Part shown: piece after piece, positions 36,775 to 42,968 of the stretch
Layout: each line of letters starts with the position of its first letter
Position numbering within the stretch: the stretch's first letter is position 1
Assembly: GCA_002748835.1 (NCBI GenBank)
Contig: PDTL01000030.1
Span: forward strand, 1 to 42,968
From: Deltaproteobacteria bacterium
GTDB taxonomy: Bacteria; Desulfobacterota; Desulfobacteria; Desulfobacterales; GCA-2748835
Direction: 5' to 3'
Length of the DNA stretch: 42,968 nucleotides
The notes under the pieces: generated by a model
What the model was told of the DNA's origin: nothing
What the model saw: the letters and a program-made list of their open reading frames with translations, nothing else
Databases searched by the model: none
Position numbers and translations under genes: made by a program

Positions 36775-37497
36775 TTACTCCTGAACAAACAGGAAAAGCG
36801 AATCAATGAACGGCTTGTCTTCAGTATCAATGACCTCAACGATCTGCTTGTGAAGCCGTTTTTTGTGTTCGCCGAAAATACCGCGTTTTTTCTGAAAGGT
36901 GCGGGCAAATGCCAGGGCATCTTCCATCAGTTTTTCGGGGTTTTCGGATGCTTTTTCAATCACGTGATCGGCTTCCAGTTCTACTGCCGTGGCACGGCGG
37001 CCGGTCAGTTTCAGTTCATTGAACCGGTAGTAGGGGATGGCTTTTTTTACAAAAGCGATCATGCCCGGCAGAAAGGGGATGCCGAGATCGACTTCCGGAA
37101 AGCAGAAGTAACCGCGGTCTGAACGCATCATACGGAAGTCGCAGGCACAGGAAAGTATGGCACCATTGCCGAAGGCATGTCCGTTAATGGCAGCAATCAC
37201 CGGCATGGGGAAGAGGAGCAGCTTTTTAAAGACCTCGTTCATGCTGAACATAAAATCCTTGATGGTCTGCATGTCCCCGGCATTAAAACAGCCCATGAGA
37301 AATTCCAGATCAATCCCCTGGGACCAGTTTTTGGGATCGGTGGAGGTGATGATGGTTGCATAGATGTCTTTGTCTTCAAGAATTGCGTCAAGGGATGTGA
37401 GCAGCCCTTTGGCAAAATCCGGATTCTGACGATTTTCTCCATTGTTCAATTTGATGACGGCAACCGAACCGTCTTTTTCCCATTCTACAACAGCCAT
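36775..37497 (-). CDS. Enoyl-CoA hydratase/isomerase (crotonase) family protein
   Basis: 240 residues from the ATG at 37497, which has AAGGAGG 8 nt upstream; the 67 extra codons upstream are not conserved. The crotonase fold is evident: acyl-CoA oxyanion region STDPKNWSQGIDLEFL, then INGHAFGNGAILSCACDFRMMRSDRGYFCFPEVDLGIPF. In hydratases a catalytic Glu sits in GG-E-LA; here that position is Ile (GNGAILS), while the second Glu (FPEV) is kept. This pattern resembles delta3-delta2-enoyl-CoA isomerases more than hydratases. The true substrate is unknown; no other beta-oxidation gene is adjacent. Confidence 0.85.
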   Translation of the reverse strand: MAVVEWEKDGSVAVIKLNNGENRQNPDFAKGLLTSLDAILEDKDIYATIITSTDPKNWSQGIDLEFLMGCFNAGDMQTIKDFMFSMNEVFKKLLLFPMPVIAAINGHAFGNGAILSCACDFRMMRSDRGYFCFPEVDLGIPFLPGMIAFVKKAIPYYRFNELKLTGRRATAVELEADHVIEKASENPEKLMEDALAFARTFQKKRGIFGEHKKRLHKQIVEVIDTEDKPFIDSLFLFVQE

Positions 37498-37788
37498 TTT
37501 CGTGACCTCCTTACCCGTTAGATCGCTTGAAATCAGTCCCAATACGGATAAACACCGTCTGCTCTGATAAATAAAATTAATAGTATACAAAATAATTTTA
37601 ACACAGGGTGAGCGCAGCCTCAACTGAAAAAACAACAAACATAAAATTAAAGATAACTGTTCAATTCTGTAATCGGGGGGCGGCAGGCAACCTTTCACTG
37701 CCGCACACGCCGATTAGAAAACAAACGCAGATCCGATCGAAAGGAAATAATCATCTGCCAAGATGGATTCAGGGGTGTTTTCTGGCCG

Positions 37789-38184
37789 CTAGTCCATTGT
37801 GAGTTCCTTATCTCCAATCAGCTGGATTATTTTTATAATTTTAAATGAAACCAGATAGTTTGAGGAAGCCTTTTTTTCCAGACTCGAGGGTTCCTTTCTC
37901 CTTGCAAGCTGGGCGATCCGTTCATCGTCCTGCACTTCTTTCACTTTTTCCAAATAGATCCGTATACCGGAAAAACCATTTCCTTTTTCCAGGAAAAGAT
38001 AGTGTGCATAGGGATTGCGCTGCAGATTATTCCTGTTGAGCCGGTTTCGCATGATAAAGGTGAGATAGCCGTCATCAAGCAAATGCGGTCTGGCATAAAT
38101 CGCCCCGTTGACTTTGCCGGCATCGTCAGCAGTGGACATCACCCCTATACCGTCTGTGTCGTTAAAATACTTTTTCAGATCCAT
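37789..38184 (-). CDS. Pyridoxamine 5'-phosphate oxidase-like (flavin split-barrel) protein
   Basis: 131-residue single-domain split-barrel protein. The N-terminal MDLKKYFNDTDGIGVMSTADDAGKVNGAIYARPHLLDDGYLTFIM and the RNNLQRNPYAHYLFLE segment match small PNPOx-fold proteins, which bind FMN, F420 or haem. It is too short for true PdxH and its reaction is unknown. An AGGAGG site lies 6 nt before the ATG. The flanking gaps (37498-37788 and 38185-38365) show no other gene; the first has an AT-rich stretch near 37566-37600 that may be the promoter of the crotonase gene. Confidence 0.8.
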   Translation of the reverse strand: MDLKKYFNDTDGIGVMSTADDAGKVNGAIYARPHLLDDGYLTFIMRNRLNRNNLQRNPYAHYLFLEKGNGFSGIRIYLEKVKEVQDDERIAQLARRKEPSSLEKKASSNYLVSFKIIKIIQLIGDKELTMD

Positions 38185-38365
38185 TGTATCCTCCTAATGT
38201 TGATTTTGTACAAGCGTTCTTCAAAAGATGCAGTGATATAATTTCAAGATACAAAAAAAGAACCCAGCACCTTGACTGGCCGGACGCGGTTCATGCCTTA
38301 ACCGCAGCAGCTCTTTTGGAAATGTTCGTACAGGGTTCAGAAAATCGGTGCAGGGAGAGCCTTTC

Positions 38366-39340
38366 TTATGTTCCCTTTTTTTTATTACCCGCGTCGGTAA
38401 ACAATGACAGCTTTTCTGGAAACGGCTGCAACAATGCCTGGTTCCAAACATATGTTTTTCCAAAACGAACCGCATATTTTTCCAGAAGACGCGTGACGCC
38501 TCGCAACGATATTCTTTCATCACGATACGCTTCGATGGTCGTGATGATATCTTTCTTTTCTTCTGCAGAAAGTCCTTCCGTCAACAGACCATAGGCATGG
38601 TACAGGGCATTGACCATGGCGTTTCTGCAAAAAGGCCGTTTGAGAAGTAATGCCATCTCAAGGCGATAGCGTTGGAAGACCGCTTCGCAAGGCAAGTTAT
38701 CATGGTTGGCAACGATTTTTCCACATGTTCGAAAGCGTTTTTCATTATAGGCCAGGAAGAGAAACTTATACGATGCATGAAAAGCGATGAGGCCCTTTAT
38801 TTGTTTCGCAGCTGCAATTTCCCGAAAACGGGCACTGGCATAAAGTCTTATCAGAAAATGTTCACGGATGTCCTTGTCGCTCAGCCGACTTTCGTCATCA
38901 ACTGCTTTGTTGCCGGCTTCTGCCAGGATGCTTTCTCCGAGGATGCCGCTTCCCCAGCGGAGGAGCTGTTGCGTGTTTTTCCCACGAAACACCGTTGCGT
39001 CGTACAGGCCGCAGGAGGGAGATTTGCTTTTCAGTATCGCGCCATCACATCCTTTGAAATGACAGAGGATGTCAGCAGACGCCCGCTTGAGCTGAGCGGT
39101 TACCGGTCGGGATTTGGCCGGCTGCCAGGCCTCGATACGATCACCTGAAATACAGAGGCGTATGGGATCTCTGGGCACACCCAGGCCCGCATCCATTTCC
39201 GGGCAGATATCGACAAAACGGGCATGGGTTTTCAACAGATCAATGATCGGCACCTGTAGCTGCTGACCATCGTCGCGGCAGGCACCAAACCCCAGGCAAC
39301 GACTGACAAGTACTGTCGGTTGTGGAAAAAAACGCGGCAT
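38366..39340 (-). CDS. DUF523-DUF1722 fusion protein (TudS-like + YbgA)
   Basis: 324 residues from the ATG at 39340 (AGGAG just upstream); the 39 codons before it are not conserved. The N-terminal DUF523 half has the cysteine motifs RCLGFGACRDDGQ, CPEMDAGLGVPRDPIRL and CDGAILKSKSPSCG. In the related TudS thiouracil desulfidase, cysteines of this domain hold a 4Fe-4S cluster. The C-terminal half is DUF1722/YbgA (SHNHK-type region here reads FHASYKFLFLAYNEK, then GLLTEGLSAEEKKDII). A role in thiobase metabolism or in oxidative or DNA stress is possible but unproven. Confidence 0.83.
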   Translation of the reverse strand: MPRFFPQPTVLVSRCLGFGACRDDGQQLQVPIIDLLKTHARFVDICPEMDAGLGVPRDPIRLCISGDRIEAWQPAKSRPVTAQLKRASADILCHFKGCDGAILKSKSPSCGLYDATVFRGKNTQQLLRWGSGILGESILAEAGNKAVDDESRLSDKDIREHFLIRLYASARFREIAAAKQIKGLIAFHASYKFLFLAYNEKRFRTCGKIVANHDNLPCEAVFQRYRLEMALLLKRPFCRNAMVNALYHAYGLLTEGLSAEEKKDIITTIEAYRDERISLRGVTRLLEKYAVRFGKTYVWNQALLQPFPEKLSLFTDAGNKKKGT

Positions 39341-39441
39341 GGGTCTCCTGATCTGCAAAAAGATGACATTGTCATCCCGCCCACGATGGGAAAATAGGCA
39401 AGTGCTTCTGATTGCAAACATCTTGCAGTTAAGCGTTAATC

Positions 39442-39475
39442 CAGCGACCGAATCCAAGCAAGCGTTCGGTCGCTG
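39442..39475. promoter_or_regulatory. 11-bp inverted repeat, possible repressor operator
   Basis: CAGCGACCGAA (39442-39452) and TTCGGTCGCTG (39465-39475) are perfect reverse complements with a 12-nt centre. The site sits just downstream of the presumed start of the DUF523-DUF1722 transcript (near 39479), as expected for a repressor operator. It could instead fold as an RNA hairpin in the leader. Confidence 0.5.
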
Positions 39476-39485
39476 CTGAATGTAC

Positions 39486-39515
39486 CCTATACAGTGACGC
39501 CTGTTTAAATGTCAA
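39486..39515 (-). promoter_or_regulatory. Possible promoter of the DUF523-DUF1722 gene
   Basis: On the minus strand a perfect TTGACA (39515-39510) is followed by TATAGG (39491-39486) after 18 bp. The start near 39479 overlaps the edge of the inverted repeat at 39442-39475. Confidence 0.45.
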
Positions 39516-39689
39516 CACGGAGTACCGTGGCCGTTCTACCCTCTCGTTGAACCAGGATATGCGGTCGTACTATTCGGACATGCTGCAACCTTCCCCAATG
39601 ATTCGGGAAAATGTGTCGTCGTAAACGATCCCTTTTCCTGCCTTGATTCTACCAGCGTTTTCATACAGGTGCAATAACTGGCCCATCTG

Positions 39690-40574
39690 CTATGGCTTTA
39701 CCGTAAACGTAACACTGCTGGAATAGAGCACGGTGGTGCATTTGTCAGCCAGGTGTTTCAGGGCATTATTCTCTGTGACATTCTGGCGGGTATAGACATT
39801 GACCAGCCAGTTTCCGGCCGAGGGCAGACGAAACTGCCCCTTGCCATCAAACAGCATTGAAGCAAGAGAAAACTGTTCTGCGGCGCCAAAGGCATCGCTT
39901 TTGGCGGTGATATATTCAATGCTCAGTGACGGGTCGGTACTCAGCACCTTGCCCATAAACAGGACCTTGAATTTGACAAGGTCGCCAGCGTGTACCGTTG
40001 AAAGATCCGTCATGGGGATAATTTCCAGTTCCTGTCCCAGGGATTGGGGGGTCTGCCACGTGCCCACGGTAAAATAAGAGACCGCGAAAGGATGATAGCG
40101 CATGCTGCGAAGAATTTTTTGGGCCGTTGTTACCGCGTTCATGGGTTTGGCTACCCATCGTTTCTGTCCCTTTTTATCAATATAGCATGTCCAGTAATTG
40201 TCTTGGCTCTCGGCACTGACCTGATATACGCCGACAGGGCTGTCCTTGCCCAGAATAATCTTTCTGGCGGCAAGATCGCCGGAAACAACTTGCAGGTGGT
40301 CGTTCACTTTTAGGGTTTCTGCTTGCTGGGCAGCGGGTAAGGGCAGGGCGGTTGCCTTCAGCTCTGGATCGTAGAGGGTAAACGATTCAAGGGTCAAATC
40401 TGTCAGCAAGTCGTCCAGGGGAAGGCCATGTCCATATCCCAGGGTAACAAGCACATGCCTGGGCTGATGCGCGGTTGAATCAAAGGTGTTTACCCAGAAG
40501 GTGTGGCCAAACGCCATTGAACCCTGGACGGTCAAGCAAAAAATGAGGAAAAGCGGGGTTATATAGTTTTTCAT
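39690..40574 (-). CDS. DUF4198 family periplasmic protein
   Basis: 294 residues with a signal peptide (YITPLFLIFCLTVQGSMAFG) followed directly by HTFWVN, the typical start of mature DUF4198 proteins. The family is periplasmic, beta-rich, and often encoded beside metal (Ni/Co) uptake systems or TonB receptors. Histidines near the mature N-terminus and GYGHGLPL could bind metal. The ATG at 40574 has AAAGGAT upstream. It lies 51 bp after the TonB receptor gene on the same strand and is probably co-transcribed with it. The ligand is not determined. Confidence 0.78.
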   Translation of the reverse strand: MKNYITPLFLIFCLTVQGSMAFGHTFWVNTFDSTAHQPRHVLVTLGYGHGLPLDDLLTDLTLESFTLYDPELKATALPLPAAQQAETLKVNDHLQVVSGDLAARKIILGKDSPVGVYQVSAESQDNYWTCYIDKKGQKRWVAKPMNAVTTAQKILRSMRYHPFAVSYFTVGTWQTPQSLGQELEIIPMTDLSTVHAGDLVKFKVLFMGKVLSTDPSLSIEYITAKSDAFGAAEQFSLASMLFDGKGQFRLPSAGNWLVNVYTRQNVTENNALKHLADKCTTVLYSSSVTFTVKP

Positions 40575-40625
40575 TTTTTTATCCTTTTGAAAACAGTACA
40601 CTTTACGGGGTACATACCCCTGTCA

Positions 40626-42695
40626 TCAGAAGTAATAGGTCAGCCCCAGCCCAGCAGATCGGGGTGCGGCGTCTTCGCTAATATGGTATCCTTCGATATA
40701 TGAAGAGTGGGTGGTTACATAGGCTTCATCAAACACATTTTTTGTCCACAGGGAAACAGTAAAGGATTCTCCTTTGTAGCCCAGGGTCAGATTCACCCGG
40801 TTATGACTATCAACTTTTTCTTTGTTTTTAGCACTGGTATAGTAATCCCCGTTACCCAGCAGATCAGCCCGGCACCAGAATCCTGAGAGATGGGTATAGG
40901 AAAGGCCTATATGATAGGTATAGTTCGGTGCGAACGGCAGCTCGTTTCCCTCATAATCATAGGGCTGACCTGTTATCATATCCATGCTAACCCAGTCATC
41001 AAATTTGACATCTGAATAACCCAATCCGCCAAAGATGCGCACACCCTGAAAGGGGCGCAGTTCCATATCCATTTCTAATCCTTTTGAATGCGCTTTCGCC
41101 GCATTGGTGACACTTCTGACGCCCGGCCCGGCAAGCCATTCTTCCACCTGTTTGTCTGCAATATCAATATAAAACAGGGCCGCATTGAGGATGCATGTGT
41201 TTTTCCAGCAACGGGTCTTGATGCCTGCTTCATAGTTCCAGGTCTTTTCCGGATCAAAGGTTAATGTACTGGCATCACTGGCAAAGGCAAAATTATAGCC
41301 GCCGGCCAGAAGCCCTCGGGAAACACTGGCATAGGTCATGATATGCGGGGTAACATCATAGGCCGCGCTGATTTTCGGCAGCCACTCCCGGTGTTGTACA
41401 GTGGCGCTGTAAGGCTCAGGCACCATAATATTTTGTTGATGGCCACTAGCATCCAGAGAATCAAAACGCAGGCCCGCTGTCAGGTGAAGTTGATCGAACA
41501 GGGTATAGGTCACCTGGCCGAACAGGGCATAGCCATCGGAATCAAAATCGGTGGTACGGCTCTGGCCAAAAAACTCGGCAAGGGCACTGTTTTCATCTGT
41601 GAAACCATAAACCCCTGCCAACCACTGAAAGGAACGGCTGTCTTTGATTGAAGAGAGCCGAACCTCCTGGCTGATGGTCGTATTATCATGGAAAAAGACC
41701 TGATCCCCAAAGGGCATGGGGCCAAACTCACCATCATTTTGAAAATCGGTTTCAAAATCGTTGCGGGTGGTGATGGCAAGCAGGGTAAAAGCGGGAGCCT
41801 CATATTTTATTTTCAATGCCTGGCCATTATTTTTGTCTTGCCAGTCGTTGGCCCCGTCCCAGTTGACATGATACCGCTCTGTGGCGGATGGTCCGTCCAG
41901 ATAACGCAGATGTCCATAACCGTCATCTAGTGTGGCAACATTAGCCAGCAGGGTGATGTCCAGATGTTCGGCAGGCAGCCAGCGTAGGGTAATCTGGCCA
42001 TTGACGTGGTCAATTTTGCCGGCCTCATCGTTATCATTATAGATATTCACGGTGTAGCCATCTGACATTCTTGTCTGCCCAGCAAGACTGATAAACAGTT
42101 TTTCGCTGATCAGCGGCACATTGAGACTGGCTCCCAGGCGATATAAGGGGACCGTTTCATGGGTGTCATACATGCCAATATCGCTGAAAATCTTGCCGCG
42201 TAATTCATCGTCCGGCTGGCGGGTAATGATTTTAACAACCCCGGATTCGGTATTCCGTCCATACAGGGTGCCCTGGGGCCCGCGCAGGATCTCCACCCGC
42301 TCCACATCCAGCAGATCAGGATTTTGCATATAGGTTATGGGGTAATTGATATCATCGACAAACAGACCCGCTGGGGTATTCAAGGTCACATTATGGGAAG
42401 AGATGCCGCGGATGATCAGCATGTTTTGGTTGGTATTCTGTTTGGGGAAGACATTTGGAGAAAATCCGGTCAGGGTTTTGAGGTCCTGGATATTGGCATC
42501 CTGAAGCGCTACCTCATCCATCACATCCATACTGATGGGCACATTCTGGACATTTTCCTCAAGTTTCTGGGCGGTTACGGTAATGGTATCAAGGAATGTG
42601 TCGGCAGATACTTGTTCTGCCATGACGGGCTGGACGCCAAGCATCGCCACAGCCAGGAATGACACGGCAAGCATGGTTTTGAAAGATGGATTCAT
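40626..42695 (-). CDS. TonB-dependent outer-membrane receptor
   Basis: 689 residues from the ATG at 42695, with AGAGGAG 7 nt upstream and a clear signal peptide (TMLAVSFLAVAMLGVQPVMA). A longer in-frame reading starts inside the IS end and is rejected. The TonB box is near DTITVTAQK. The plug domain shows MLIIRGISSHNVTLNTPAGLFVDDI and DLLDVERVEILRGPQGTLYGRNTESGVVKIITRQP. The beta-barrel ends in the aromatic terminus GLTYYF. The plug resembles iron-siderophore or cobalamin-type receptors, but the substrate cannot be told from sequence. The DUF4198 partner downstream hints at a metal or metal complex. Confidence 0.93.
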   Translation of the reverse strand: MNPSFKTMLAVSFLAVAMLGVQPVMAEQVSADTFLDTITVTAQKLEENVQNVPISMDVMDEVALQDANIQDLKTLTGFSPNVFPKQNTNQNMLIIRGISSHNVTLNTPAGLFVDDINYPITYMQNPDLLDVERVEILRGPQGTLYGRNTESGVVKIITRQPDDELRGKIFSDIGMYDTHETVPLYRLGASLNVPLISEKLFISLAGQTRMSDGYTVNIYNDNDEAGKIDHVNGQITLRWLPAEHLDITLLANVATLDDGYGHLRYLDGPSATERYHVNWDGANDWQDKNNGQALKIKYEAPAFTLLAITTRNDFETDFQNDGEFGPMPFGDQVFFHDNTTISQEVRLSSIKDSRSFQWLAGVYGFTDENSALAEFFGQSRTTDFDSDGYALFGQVTYTLFDQLHLTAGLRFDSLDASGHQQNIMVPEPYSATVQHREWLPKISAAYDVTPHIMTYASVSRGLLAGGYNFAFASDASTLTFDPEKTWNYEAGIKTRCWKNTCILNAALFYIDIADKQVEEWLAGPGVRSVTNAAKAHSKGLEMDMELRPFQGVRIFGGLGYSDVKFDDWVSMDMITGQPYDYEGNELPFAPNYTYHIGLSYTHLSGFWCRADLLGNGDYYTSAKNKEKVDSHNRVNLTLGYKGESFTVSLWTKNVFDEAYVTTHSSYIEGYHISEDAAPRSAGLGLTYYF

Positions 42696-42872
42696 TTTTT
42701 TCTCCTCTTTTTTATTGTTCCGTTTTTTGTATGCCGGGCAAGAGCATATACGATCTGGGGGGATACGGCTTATTAGGAAGGAAAAAATTTTTATTCCAGA
42801 TGAAATTTTATGAGAGAAGTCAATAAAAATTATGGATTGGAAACATATCGCCCGGGCAGCGGCATCAACGCA
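42696..42872. other. Upstream region of the TonB receptor, cut by the IS
   Basis: 177 bp between the receptor start and the IS terminus. A TTGACT on the minus strand (42823-42818) has no good -10 partner, and no Fur-box-like repeat was seen. Part of the native promoter may have been displaced by the insertion. Confidence 0.4.
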
Positions 42873-42968
42873 TGTTGTCAACAAATAGAATTGTCCGGTT
42901 TTAAAATACATAAACTGTCCGGTTTTGCTCCTTCCGTTTTTCTTCACTTTCAGGCCACCTCCAGGCCC
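42873..42968 (-). mobile_element. Right-end fragment of an insertion sequence, related to the left-edge element
   Basis: The terminus begins TGTTGTCAACAAATAG, and two copies of the TGTCCGGTTTT unit follow (42892-42902 and 42917-42927). 42910-42925 is the exact reverse complement of 45-60. Reading on the minus strand, a frame ending G-L-E-V-A-stop (TGA at 42952-42950) closes just before these repeats and may be the last codons of the element's helper or transposase gene. If so, both edge elements lie in the same (minus) orientation. Confidence 0.6.

Noticed and set aside
42696..42947. N-terminal extension of the TonB receptor starting at a GTG in the IS end
   Set aside because: The extension runs through the IS terminal repeats; a good ribosome site and a signal peptide mark the ATG at 42695.
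1..42968. CRISPR arrays, tRNA genes, rRNA genes, prophage or defence islands
   Set aside because: No regularly spaced repeats, no tRNA-like cloverleaf with CCA or acceptor signature, and no integrase, capsid, nuclease or methylase modules were recognised.

Overview
The window looks like an ordinary chromosomal stretch of a Gram-negative, mostly anaerobic bacterium, most likely a sulfate reducer of the Desulfobacterota (Desulfobacterales-like). The basis is gene content and protein style: class III anaerobic ribonucleotide reductase with its radical-SAM activase, proton-translocating transhydrogenase, LolA and a TonB receptor (outer membrane), two PilT-type ATPases, and sigma-54 regulators. 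Base composition is moderately GC-rich by eye. No species is claimed. Both edges of the window run into the ends of what appears to be one insertion-sequence family, so it is probably bounded by repeats.

Layout. 1-96: IS end. 0.1-4.9 kb (+): rlmE, yebC, pntA-pntB, closed by a strong hairpin. 5.0-9.1 kb (-): a histidine kinase / NtrC-type response regulator pair followed by lolA. 9.1-9.84 kb: 746 bp without a protein gene but full of regulatory structure. 9.84-11.4 kb (-): acyl-CoA synthetase. 11.7-14.7 kb (-): grpE-dnaK, with the SRP RNA gene upstream. 14.9-20.1 kb (+): tilS-ftsH-folP-coaX. 20.1-23.8 kb (-): pilT, a pilT/pilU paralogue, a zinc-ribbon/pseudo-receiver protein and a DUF3124 protein. 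24.0-26.8 kb (+): proC, ccdA, a periplasmic thioredoxin, a NudL-type Nudix hydrolase. 27.3-30.9 kb (+): NrdR-box region, nrdD, nrdG, yjbQ. 31.0-36.5 kb: ssb (-), Na/phosphate symporter (+), pepN (-). 36.8-42.7 kb (-): crotonase-family protein, small PNPOx-like protein, DUF523-DUF1722 fusion, DUF4198 protein, TonB-dependent receptor. 42873-end: the second IS end.

The most interesting part is 9094-9880. A near-consensus sigma-54 (-24/-12) promoter points rightwards at 9446-9461, and a weaker one with exact GG-N10-GC spacing points leftwards at the kinase gene. Between them lie a perfect 10-1-10 palindrome and a related imperfect one, placed where enhancer-binding proteins normally bind. The rightward promoter leads into about 400 bp with no convincing ORF, a 14-nt perfect complement of the 16S rRNA 3' end, a 15-bp perfect hairpin and further inverted repeats, and ends at a hairpin plus T-tract inside the 3' end of the opposing gene. 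The layout resembles zraP-zraSR, but the divergent target appears to be an RNA or micro-peptide, and the operon continues into lolA. This is the best candidate for an undescribed system. It rests on sequence reading only.

Other regulatory signals are a tandem pair of NrdR-like boxes 32 bp apart before nrdD, an 11-bp inverted repeat just downstream of a putative promoter before the DUF523-DUF1722 gene, and several rho-independent terminators.
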